A stretch of DNA of 64,000 nucleotides, taken from NCBI RefSeq assembly GCF_001640805.2, contig NC_066833.1:9161215-9225214 (forward strand). The letters are read 5' to 3'. Shown piece after piece: positions 12,976 to 25,700 of this stretch. The position numbers and the translations under genes were made by a program. The notes under the pieces are model-generated. The model saw only the letters and a list, made by a program, of their open reading frames with translations, ran no database searches and was not told where the DNA came from. Position 1 is the first letter of the stretch. Every line of letters starts with the position of its first letter. This DNA comes from Lates calcarifer (lineage: Eukaryota; Chordata; Actinopteri; Centropomidae).

Positions 12976-15900
12976 ACTGGTTCCTACGATCATGGACGCG
13001 TCACTAATAATAATAAAATAATAACTCACATGAAAGTAAGCTTCATTAATTATTATAAAATAAGAATAGTTTTTATCAGTATGTTTACCCCCAGTTGTCT
13101 TATTTAAACAGTGACCTGCAGCTGGTGTGTCCTCTGTCAAACCCCTCTGCTGACATTACCTGGAGTGGTTTAAACCACAGTGTGAGCTGTGTAAACCTGT
13201 GTTTTCCACCGGAAAATCTTCTGTCATTCATGCATAGTTTACACTGTCACTACCCTCCTAAGCTGTGGCGGGCCTCACAAGAACGGACTTGGAGAGGTAA
13301 TGACACACATGAAGTTTCAGTGGAGGCTTGTTTACTTTGGTTTATCTCGCTCACAGGTAAAACAGAGGTGACACCTTCCTGCAGAGGCTTTTCAGGACGA
13401 TGTGAAGAGAAATACAAGTTTATTCCTCAAATTTACATCAGTACATCAGTTTAACATCAAACCTACAAGATCACACAGTTTTAGAGAAGTTATTTTTTTT
13501 TATCTGTAAACCTCCTGAAGCTAAATCTTCACAAGCATAAACCAGTCCCTCTTTACATAATGTGATATGAATACGCACAAAAAGAAAACTCTTTAACTTG
13601 ACTAAAAAAGAAGAAGTGCAACCATTAACCAAGAAAAACCTTGAACTAAAAAGTCAAGTTCCATGAGTGATATTTCAGTTCCACTCACATCTTCAGCCTC
13701 AGTTCTAAATAACACAATTAAATCAAAGTAAAACTCACATTTAACTAACATCTAACCACTCGTGGTATTTGCCTCAAGAAGCATGGCAGGTTTGTGGCAT
13801 GTTGCACTTACACAAAATGGCCACCAGAGGGTGAGGTTGGGTTTCTTTTTAAGACCTTCAGAGGTAACACTTGACTCTGGTCCTGAGCCGATCACTGATG
13901 CTGCTGTCGGTCTACAGCACACACTGTTGACTTGTTTTATATCCTTTTCTTTCTGTACCTGTGTGAGTTACAGTTTCTTCTTCATCAGTGCAGGGCTTGT
14001 TGAATGTAAAAAATCTACTTCAGTGTCACATTTCTTACAAAGTATTATATACTTGTAGAAATGTGTTGAATATGACAAACCAAAAAAACTGAAATGAGAA
14101 GCTAAACATAAACATGTTGATGTTAAATCAGTCAGGTTCTGTCTTGACTGACACAAACAAGCCAGAGGATTAAATACATTTATTGATGCGTAACTGCAGC
14201 AGTTCTAGCTGACGTTCTCTACAGATGCATGTCTTGATTTTCTCAGTTATGACTGAACAGTTTTTAACATTAACAAAAAGTGAATTCATCCGTTCAGTGG
14301 CACTTCCTTCACATGCTCCAGGTTTTATTACCTTCTTTATTCTTCTATTCACAGAGGAAAACATATTAGGTTCAGTCCTGTAGCACTCTGCATTAGACTC
14401 TGCTGTATCAGTCGTTCTATCTGTAGGCCTCCAGGCCACTGCCTCAACACGTCCACAGCTCTGTGAATGTCTGCTTTGCTCACATTCCAGTGTCAGGGAA
14501 GAGAAAGGCAAAATTGTCTGTTAAATGCTATGTTGCAGTATAACCTTACAGAGAGGGTCTCCTTCCACAAAGAGCCATAAATACAGAGCGTCCAGCAGCT
14601 CAACATAACTTCACTCATCACCATTTGACCTAAGCAAGGTGTGACAGTAGCTGTCATGGTAATTGTTTGTTCCTTTCAGGTTTGCGAGCAATAAATTCAT
14701 AATTACATGGAATAATAATAAATGCTTTTTGTATTTTATTGAACTTAGAAATGATTATTTTGAACATAAAATTATTTGTATCGATTTAAAATACTTTCTC
14801 ACACAATTTCACCTCGATTTGAGGCCCCATACAAAAAAGGTGTTGATACAAACACTTGTTTTCAACTCCTTTTGAGGTGTGGTGCAACCTGATGGTGATA
14901 AAACTTTGATTTAACCATGGTCTTATACTGCTTTGACCTTCAAAATGTTTATTTAGGCTTTCAAACAAATGTCTTGACAGGTTGTCCAAGATGTAACTTT
15001 TATGTGAAAATCACTGAACTCTTCAGTTGACCACGAACACATCACATACAAAGCAATGTTTCCTCTGAGATGATTTATTCACAGCAACATTTCAGTCCTG
15101 CTGACCTCTTACTCTGCACAGAGTGACATACTTTAATATGCAAATCACATGACAACAACTTTCTTACTCAGTATCAATAAGTAAAACACTCCTACAACTA
15201 TTGTTCCCGTCAATATTAGGCCACAACCTGCAACAGATGCCACTGATAAATGGTTCTGAGTGACCCACAGTCCAGATCCTTTGGGCCAAAGTTAATTATG
15301 TTTTCTAGACAGAGTCACTGTTGCTGAAACTGTGTGTGTTTGTGTTTGTAAGCAGGTGGTAGATCTGCCCATCCTGTCAGCACTTTTCAGATTTAAAGGC
15401 TTCACACCCTTTTCTAGTCCAGTGATTTACTGGTCTTGTGATGTTAGCTGACAGTCTGACCCAAGTTTGTTTTCCATTATAATTTCACTCCAGCTGTAAA
15501 CAGTTTTAACTCCAATGAGCAGTGTAGAGAAAACAGACACGCACAGGCCGAAAACAACCAACCTCACATACTTAAAAACTTTTAACTGGATCTGACACAA
15601 CATAGAGAAACAATGTTTCTCCATTTTGCTTTCTCCAGCTCAGGAAATTGAGTTCTGAAAACATAACAACCCTTTAAGTTGTTTCTTAGTTGTAGGCACA
15701 AAGTGTTTCATAACCAGCTACAGCAGTCTGAGTTATATCAGATTACTTCCAACAGCTGAAATCAGGGAGGAGGGACTGTGGGGCTGTGGAGCCACTAAAC
15801 AGCTGAAGAGACACTGCAGCCCACGCTGAGGCCACAATCACACAACAGCCTCACACTCAAAAACCCAGGGCCACGTGCTGTCCAATCCTCATTTCCATAA

Positions 15901-18608
15901 AGTACAGCATCAAAAACCACCTACCTGCTCCTTATAAAAGGAAAGGAAATGAAAATTAAGCAACACTAACTGTTGGTGGCAAATATCCTGACGATATCCT
16001 CACGATAATTGGTGTCAACACACAGTTGTCCTGGTTGAAAATGCTGAAAAAGTAAATAATCTACTTGTGCTCAAAATGGTCAAAGATGACACCTCTGATA
16101 GTCTGAGTAGTAACAGGTGAGACAGCATCATAATTTCAGCCTCCATCACCAAGTAGACACACACATCCAACAGGTAAAGTCTGGTAAGTAACCAGTGCAT
16201 CATGGCATGCAACTGCACACATCTCCTTTGCATATATCCAACTGAATTAGTCTGTGCTGTTGTTGCAGACGCACAGTAATATTCATAGGGAGTTTCCTGT
16301 CCACCAAAAATATAGAAGTCAACAATCAAATCTCTGCTTGGGCCAGGTGTTCAGCTATTGCTAGTGTCTCCTGATGTGTTCAAGGACGGTCTTTGTTGTT
16401 TTTGTTTTTGAATCATTTAATTCCACGCATTCTTCTTTATCAAACCCTGGCACCTACATTACCCACAATGTAACTCAACAGTCATTTGCTTAAAAAGGAA
16501 GAAAAATTGGCAGGGGGACTGGGGTTAACCAAACTAAAATTTAACCAGCTAAAATTTCTGATACAAATAACATTTGCATTGTTACTGCCAGCACACTGTG
16601 TGACAGACTGCTGTAAATGACAAAAGACTGTATCACTTGTGACTGAAACAAATGTGGGGGATTCAATGAAGGTGAGCTTTAAGATATTTAGAGACCAGGA
16701 GCTTGATCTTCTCCTTAGATTTGTATCGCAAAGCCTCAAGTAAGCTAAGCAGTCCCCCCTACACTGGCCACCTGAACTATCTTTAGCCCCTGCTGGCAAG
16801 TGAATGGAAGTGCCTGACTTATCTTCACTGCTGTCATCGAGGCAGCCAGTATTTTTAGGGGACAGCAGCAGCTGCAAAAGCATTTAACGGTATTCCATGA
16901 ACAATGACACTTGGGGTGTCTAAGGCCTGAACGACACAGAGATTGGGGGACCACTCTGAAGCTGGTGTGGATAGTCAAGTTCTGTTTTCTCTTCCTCATA
17001 CGGGACAGACAGACAGACAGAAACATGTACTGGAGTGGAACTTGGGACCTTTGAGGAGAGCATGTGTCTGAATCTGAAGTCAACTTGGGACATTACTCAG
17101 CCTTCAGGAGACGGGTGGCATTGCTTCTCAACTCGAAGAGAGATTGCAAGTGCGGAATGTATGTTGACGGTCGTTCCTGGCGACTGAAGCGAGGTAGGTC
17201 ATATGAGGGGTACACGGTGCAGCTTCACGAGGGGCAGAGGTCATTCCAATTAAATGAGACAAGTAAACACAGGGGTTAATCTCCTCTCTTTAAACCTCCG
17301 GAGGGAATACTGAAGTCTCTTTCAGCACAATGTCCAACCTGTATTAATAAAATATCTTGCAATGCAAAAAAAGTTTTTCTGCAACTTTTAACATTTATGG
17401 AAAGACACCCATATATCAAATAATATACTCAAAGTTTACACTAAAACATTCTGTTCATTTTTGGGTTAAGAAAATTAATTGTTTACTGTATAAAACTGCT
17501 TTTTTAAATTTCTCTTTTACATCAACATTTGAACCAAATTAATTTTTATCTGCAGTGTTTAGGGATAGCTGAAAAAATAGGCTTTTTTTTTTTTAGTTTG
17601 CATGTGTCTCACAGAGAGAGGGACACTTTTTACAGTTTTTTTAGTTTTGAATAACAATAATTATTTGTTATGATAGTTAGCATTGATATATTGTTATTAA
17701 ACGTTTCAGTTAAGACTCTCCTTCAAAAGAAATCCTGTGTTAAATTATTATGCACAACTAGATGCCTTCAAAAACACATCAAATCATGACGTTATCTTCT
17801 TTGAGACCTGAAGCTTTGTTTCCTATATCCAAGAGGACTCAGGATTAAGTTGATAAATATAATCTATTAGGTTCCAAAGCTCATCGAGGAAAAGTTTAAG
17901 ACAAAGAATAAAATTATACAAATACTCAAATGGAGAGCATAATTTTCAATGGGAGAGGGAGAATTTCAAACTCTAGTATAAACGCAATTTCTAGGATAGC
18001 CTAGCTAATGTTTATTTAGCAATATGACAGAAAAATAATTTTAACAGTGACATTTAAAGAAAGAATTCCCTATCAGAGCTGCCAACAAAGGGTGTGAAAG
18101 GGGCTTGGCATATTTTGACTGCATGGTCTCTTGGGTGGGCAGACTATGATTTCGTCCGGTGTTTGTGTGAGCACGCGGGTTTCAGAGCTGTCTTTGTGAT
18201 ACCTGACACACACTCCCCTACAGGTCTTTATTTAGGGCAAGCTATATTAAGCACTTTCCCATTGAAATACAGCACCAGCTGTACTGGCTATGTGTTGTGG
18301 CTGCTGTTGCAGTAGGACTAGGCTGTTCCCCCTGTCACTGCTAGCCTGTGTTTTTCTCTCATGCAGACAGATCTAATTCAGTCAGCCCTAATAATCATGC
18401 CACCCGTTTGTGCTCAAGCACATGCATGTAAAAGGGGCAGAGGCTGAGCGTCTGAATGATAGGAGTTTTATTTCCCCTTCCAGAATATATGGACTCATTT
18501 CCATATTGCGGAAAGGCAAAAAAGTATATCCTTTAGTTAGGTAAATGCTATCTCAAGCATACAAGCTGTTTGATGTCAAAGTAATCCATTTGTTATTTCT
18601 TTTTTAGA
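12976..18608. other. non-coding region upstream of obsl1
   Basis: No exon with splice borders and family similarity. The obsl1 promoter and a 5' non-coding exon must be here or further left, because coding exon 1 begins with an acceptor; I cannot place them. Confidence 0.5.
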
Positions 18609-19726
18609 AATTTGCTGTGCAGAAGCTGGTCCATCTTATCGCAGTGAATAACCACCACCTCTTGCTCTCCTGGACTGCTTAAGGTGAAGTGAAGGTAACA
18701 AAGAAGCAGTAATGGATGTGTTTGGTGGTGCACCACGTTTCTTGGCCTATCCAAGACCTGTGGTTGTACAAAGTGGGACTGATGCAGTCCTGAAGTGTCA
18801 AATTGGTGGCGATCCAAGGCCTGCAGTTATCTGGGAGCGAAACAATGAAAAGATTGACCCACAAGGACGATATAGGGTCTTTGAGGATGGAAATGTTTAC
18901 AATCTCATCATTTCAGCTGTGACCACAGAGGACAGTGGCCAATACATATGCAAAGCAAAGAACAGCATTGGGGAAACATATGCAGCGGCCACACTGAAGG
19001 TGGAAGGCGAGGCACAAGAGATGGAGCTAAGAGAGGAAAATAAGCCAAGATTCCTCATTAAGCCCCTCTCCACTCGCGCAGGCCGTGGGGAAGATGCTGT
19101 CTTCTCTTGTAAGCTCTGGGGAAACCCACGACCAGAGGTTGTCTGGGAAAAGGATGGCAGGAAACTCAATGAAATATTTGAAAGCACACATTTCAGTGTG
19201 GGCTATCAGGACGGTGGATGGTTTCAGCTCAAGATCTTTAAGACTCGCGCACCAGATGGTGGTGTATATACATGCAAAGCCAGGAATGAGTTTGGGGAAG
19301 CATTGGCAGGAGCTGTGTTGCTCGTTGATGCCGGCCCAGGACATGAGGACGAGGGAAATCGTAATGGCTACACAAATGGCCACTGGAAAGCCCATCAGGG
19401 CAAACAGAGGAGTGGTAGGCAAGTGCCAAACCGACTCAAAGACGACACCATGACCAAGTCAACTAAAGTAAAGATGTTTGCAGTGACAGAGGGCAAACAT
19501 GCCAAATTCCGCTGCTTTGTGACTGGTAAACCCAAACCAGAAATAATTTGGAGGAAAGACGGCAGACTGATACTGTCAGGGAGGCGTTATTTGTTATATG
19601 AGGACAGAGAAGGATACTTCACACTTAAAGTTCTGTATTGTAAACAGAAGGATAACGGAGTTTATGTTTGTGCTGCATCAAATACTGCAGGGCAAACCCT
19701 CAGCGCTGTGCACCTCTCCGTAAAGG
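18609..19726 (+). CDS. obsl1: obsl1 coding exon 1: 5'UTR end, Ig1-Ig3
   Basis: The acceptor is a pyrimidine tract ending in AG at 18607-18608, so the first 103 nt are 5'UTR. ATG at 18712 has G at +4. The donor GTAAGT follows 19726 (phase 1). The product has Ig1 (residues about 7-98), Ig2 (about 110-206), a charged Gly/Asn/His-rich linker (about 207-249) and Ig3 (about 250-337). Each domain keeps its Cys pair and core Trp. At least one further non-coding exon must lie upstream. Confidence 0.93.
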
Positions 19727-22700
19727 GTAAGTCAAGTTTTGATTTTGTAAAATCTAAAGAAATTTAGGTATGGCTTGTATACAGAGACAGTTCTTGCCAG
19801 GGATGTTTTTTCAGTGAGTAAAGGAGTGCGTGAGGGTGTGATGTGTCCTTGGATCAGATTTCTATCCACTTGATGCTACGATGATGTCAGTGAGACATCT
19901 CCAAAGAGGCTCTCTGAGATCATTTATTGGGGTAAGGCCAGACAGCCAAGGCAAAATGAAAATTAAAGTGTTATAGGGTATATTGATGCTTTCTAAAATA
20001 AAACTGAAACCAGTTTAGTCAAGGAAATGTTAGCTTTGTATCATCAGTCAGTTAAATTCATAAAAGGACATGTCAGCAGGCCTGTGAGCTGCAAATATAA
20101 TTAGTAATTCAATTATTTGACATCAGCTGCATTAAAAGCAATTCAATCCTGGTTCCACTGGGGGATTAATGAAATGTATTAATGATCTGAAATTTGACCT
20201 GTGGGATATCTTAACAGGCCAAGTTCATCAGCTTGAGGTGGACTCCAACAGCAGTAAGACGTCTGCAAAGTCACTTAGCTTGTGAAAGGTCTAGGGAGGT
20301 GTCCATGTGATCGAAATCTTTGGGAAGGAGATCATATTTCTCACATGGCCCAGAGAAGTCCAAGCTCATGGCACCAACCTAAAGTATTGTAGTCTATCAG
20401 TCGTAGATAGAGAAAATAACACTGAAATGGGATTGATGGTCAGTAGATTTGAAGGTGATTTAAATGGAAGATGGTAAATGTATTTCATCAGTTGTCTATG
20501 TATTTAATTAGTTTTGTTGAAAGCAATAAGAAAAGGAAATGCAGAGCTTTGCACACAGAATACTAAATATAGTCCACATTCATTTGTTTACAACTGTCTG
20601 GTACTGTCTGATGGTGTCAGTTACAAACTGTTTATTTCCTATCTAACACCCTGATGTGTTAATGACCTTTCCATTCCTCGACTAAATAAGCCACTTGTCT
20701 CATGATTTTGCTCATCTTGTTTGCTTCACTGGAATTTACTGCCAAATATATTTCAGTTTACAGTGTTACTACAAGGACATAGATAATGTTGCTGTGAGTG
20801 AGTTTTTGTAGGGCTGACTTGCCTGAGGAATTTATACTGATGAAGTGACACTAATATCATTTCACAGACAGAAGTAAAAATAAATACCTCAAACTTGTTT
20901 TTTTTTTGTTTGTTTTTTTTTACTACATTAGAGGAAGTTGCATTGGCTTAATCAAACCGGTCTTCTTTCTCCTCCCTCCTCCTTGGTCCCAGAGCCGCCT
21001 GTGCGGTTCAAGCAGCCTCTCATTGATCTAGAAGTATGGGAACGAGATTTGGCTGTTCTCGAGTGTGAAGTTCCAGAAGACTCTGTTCCCATCACATGGT
21101 ATCTGGAGGATAGACGACTGCAGCCAGGGGCCAAATATGGAATGGAGGAATGGGGAACAAAAAGGCGACTAACTATCCGAGACATCGGAGTTGATGATGA
21201 TGGGATTTACCTCTGTGAGATGCCCGATGGGGGGAGGAGCATCGCAGAGGTAGCCGTAAAAGGTAAATAAGTAGTCAGTCTGCATATATGATTAGAAACA
21301 TGTCGTTCTGGAGGGAAATTATGCAATTTTGTCATTGACTTGTTGTGCTTGTTGTTCCTTGTCCTGTTAATGCACTAAGGAATCACTCAAGTGTCTCCTT
21401 GCAGGTACAATTTTGCGGAAGCTTCCAAGAAAAGTGGATGTCTTGGAGGGCGAAAATGCTGCCTTTTGTGTTGAGGTGGAAAAAGAAGAAATGGACATAC
21501 ACTGGTACAAAGATGGCACAGAGCTGCGTGAAACCCATCAGACCATCCTTAAGTCCTTTGGTCGAACTCACATTCTGGTTTTCGTCAACACAATGCCTCA
21601 AGACTCTGGCCTTGTGACTTTCCTTGTAGGCAGATCCAAGACTTCCTCTCAGCTAAGAGTGAAAGGTAGGGTACCTTATCTGTGAATTACAGCAATCCTA
21701 CAGCAATATCTGTTCAAAACATTGCTTAAGCTTAATTAGCTGCTCCTGGAATTGGAACCAAGGTATTCCATCCAAAGGGATGTTGATGCATGACAGGACT
21801 TTTCTTGTTTCAGCGGCCAGACATTGTCCTCCCAGTTGTCCAGTGGGTGTGCAGATCAACACAGAGCGTGCAAATGCTGCGCTTCTGTCATGGGTTCCTG
21901 CTCAGGACTCACGAAAGAACCCTCCCTCTGGATATGTGCTTGAACGACAGGAAGTGGGCACTGGCTCACAGGAGTGGCTGCAGTGCCTGACTACTGACTC
22001 TGCAACCTCTGTAGAGATCCTTGGTGACAGTGTACCTTGTGAGGCTGATTATCGATTTCGAATTTGCAGTGTAAACAAATATGGAAAGAGCAACAATGTC
22101 GAGTTCCCCAGAGCTGTTCACCTGGGTAAGTTTGGCTACACTAAAACAACTTTTTCCTCCATTAATTCAAACTCAACATGGCTGAGGATATTGCTTGCTG
22201 AGTCATGATTTTTTTTTTTTATAGTCCCAGTGGCCAGAATACAAGCTCCATTACAGGATGCCTTGGTGCCTGAGGGACAAGATGCCATCTTCTCTATTGA
22301 GCTCTCTGCTTCAGTTATTGGCACATGGTTCTTAAATGGAACTCAACTTCAAGAGGATGAACGTTTTTCCATGCGTCGGTCACGAACACACCAATCTCTC
22401 CGCATTCGAGGTGTACGCGATACAGATAATGGAGCTGAGATAACATTTATTGCCTATGGCATCCGGGATTCTGCAGCACTGTACATTCAAGGTATGTGTC
22501 TTGGTTGGCCTTTTTGTGTTTTTTTTTGTTTGTTTTCATTGGAATTTGGCAAGGCAAATGTACAAAAAAAGTTGGTAGCAACAGTGCAAGATGACACTAA
22601 CATAGTGTATCATTCAGTTTATCATCCCTTGTGACACGACTCAGTTCTCATTGTTTATCTGATATTTGCAGCTCCTCTTGTCAAGTTTTCACCACTGTCA

Positions 22701-25700
22701 GAAATGGATCGAAACAAATTTGTAGAAATTGGGAACCCCATTGTGCTCTATTGTGAGCTGTCAGACCCTGCAGCTCCAGTGCACTGGTACAAGAATGGTG
22801 CGGAATTACAAACAATGGAGGGTCTTCATATCCAATCAGAGGGCACCATGAGAAGAATTGTTATCCAATCAGCAGAGTTCTCACATTCAGGAGTGTATTG
22901 CTGTGATGCCATTGATGACGTCATCAGGTTCAATGTGGAAGTAGAGGGTGAGTGGAGTGAGTTTCTTACAATACTAGTGTCTTTTACAGAGACTAACCAT
23001 CTTTATTATCACATTTACCCCTTTTTCTTATCTTTTTTAATTTAAAAAATGCATTTAGTTTTCTTTTAAAGTCTGACAAACATATAATCTTTACAATTTA
23101 ACAATCCATTAAAATATCTAAATATCCCTAGCCCCACCTGTGAGGTTTTCAGCAATTCCAGACGCTGAGAGGAACAAAACCATCCAAACAGGCTGTCCCA
23201 TTGTTTTACAATGTGAGCTCTCAGATCCCTCTGCCCAGGTACACTGGTACAAAGATGGGTCAAAGCTCCACCCTCAAAGTGGAGTAGATATTCTAACTGA
23301 CGGCTTGGCAAGAAAACTGATTGTGCATTCAGCAGAATTTTTCCACTCGGGGTTGTACTGCTGCAAGACAAAGGGTGACACCATCACATTCAGTGTGGAC
23401 ATCAAAGGTGATTTGTTTTACCTCTAAGTGATGTGAAACATTAACAAGCTCCTCCTCAGCAGAGCAACTAACTCTTACAACACCCTTGAATGTTGTCCGT
23501 TGCCTTTCTTCTTAACGCTTATTAGACATGCAGCTAAGCTGTCACCTTTTTTCATTACATTACAGCATGTTAGCAGCTTAGATGTCGGTAAATAGATTAT
23601 GATGAATAATCTAAACGGCTGGCATGAGGTTGATTTAAGGTTGACATAAGATCTAAACATATCTATAGCTCCACCTGTGAAGTTCTCAGCAATTCCTGAA
23701 GAAATGAGGACCAAGTCCATCGAAGCAGGCTGCCCTATTGTACTCCAGTGTGTGGTATCGGATCCTGAGGCCCATGTTTGCTGGTACAAGGATGAAATGC
23801 AGCTCATTTCAAACTCTGCAATAGAAATCCACTCAGAGGGCAACACAAGGACATTAGTTGTTCAATCTGCAGAGCTGTGCCACTCTGGTGTGTACAGATG
23901 CACCACACAAGATGATACCATGGAGTTTCAAGTGGAGATCAAAGGTGACTTTACACTTTTTATCTTGTGCGTTTATGTTGTAACCCCACCTCCTCTTTCT
24001 AGATGCCACTAATAATCCCCGCTTCTACTCTATACAGTTTGAAGGACTGTTCCATGCACTTAAGCTTAAAGAACTGTTAACACACCAGGTGATTACTATT
24101 TATGATCATTTGTTTTGTGACTGCTGTGGCTCTTCCTGAATTGAAAGTCTCCAAAGCCCTTTCATCTTCTGCTCTGCAGTTACATTTTTGCAAGGTATCC
24201 ATTTCCACAGTCTTGATTTTATTTAGCTGTCCTGAATTCCCAATGCTAGCTATACCAGTGACGTACTCTACTATCTTTGACGTTGAGCGAACCAAGTCAC
24301 TTGAAGCAGGCAAGGCTTTGGAGCTGGAATGTGAGGTTGCAGACTCCACTGTGCCAGTCTGCTGGTATAAAGATGGTGTAAGGCTCTTCCCGCAGAATGG
24401 TTGGGATATACAGAGTAATGGCACAATGAGGAGACTCATTATCCCGTCTGCTGAGCTCTTGCACTCAGGGCTATACAGCTGTGAAACCTCTGATGACACT
24501 ATCCACTTCACTGTGGATATTAAAGGTGATTTTTAATCAAATTTTTGAATCTTAAGAGCAAATACTAGAGCTTCATGGAGACTAGATGCAACTAACATTT
24601 ACAATATGCATATCTGTCTGTCTGTACTGTTTTGTGTGAAGCTGTAACTGCTTCTGTTTGGTAAAATTAATCTCTACTGACGAAAATATCTGCGTAATCC
24701 TTGAAAATGTGAGTTGTTTGGTCTGAGATATAACAGATTGGTTCCCCTGTTTGGGAAAGCTCAACCTATAACCCCTTTCTTAATTAGTCTAAATATGCAC
24801 TGTTAAGTCCACAATTATAATATGAATCATCATCTTTAGCTCCAACGTCGCCGTTGTCACCCTCACCAGACGTTGTGGAGACGCAGGCACTTGAGGCAAC
24901 CTGCCCCACTGAACCAACATGTGAAACCTCAGACCCTGCTGTCCAGGTGTCATGGCAGAGGGATACAGAACATGATTCTAATAGAGAGCCTGATTTTGAA
25001 ATGGGAGGCATCAAGAAGACCCTTGTTATTGAACCAACTCATCCTTCAAACTCTGGAGCATACTATTGTGCAACAGCAGATGATGTTGCTCAATTGATAG
25101 TAAAAAATCAAGGTGATATTTTTTGTACATGTGTTTTCTATTTTAGTTATGACTCACTCTTTATGTAGCTTTTAGTCTGACCTCTTTTCTTTGTTACAAT
25201 GCAGAGCTGATATCTGTGACAGTGTCTCTTTTAAGTCATTTTTTAATATCTAGGATAATGTACACTGAAATTATCCCCCCAATGATTGTCTGTAGTGCCA
25301 CCTGCGACATATCTGCTTGGTCCTGATGTTGAGAAGACCAAGTCTGCTGAAGAGCACTGCCCAATTGTTCAGCAATTTGAGATTTCAGATCCTATTGCCA
25401 AAGCCTGTTGGTACAAAGATGGAACCCCGATCTACCCAAAAAGTGAAGCTGACTGTGAATCACAGAGCAGCAGCCAAGCCTTGCCCCTCCAGTCACATGA
25501 CTTGTCTGGTGATGAGAGGTTTGGCTGTGAAACATCTGGTGATGCACAGTCAAATGTGGACATGAAAGGTGGTGTTCCACAATGTACCTGCACAATTAAG
25601 ACTAAAGAATTTAGTTACATACATGAAGCTATCACCCAGCTCATTGTTTTCTCTTTGGCTTTGTCCAAACAGCAGAGCAGTGTCTCTATGGTGATGAGAT

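Noticed and set aside
12689..13007. Overlapping open frames on both strands with poly-Ser, poly-Leu or poly-Ala
   Set aside because: All come from the CTG/CAG run read in different frames; the patch looks like a promoter or 5'UTR.
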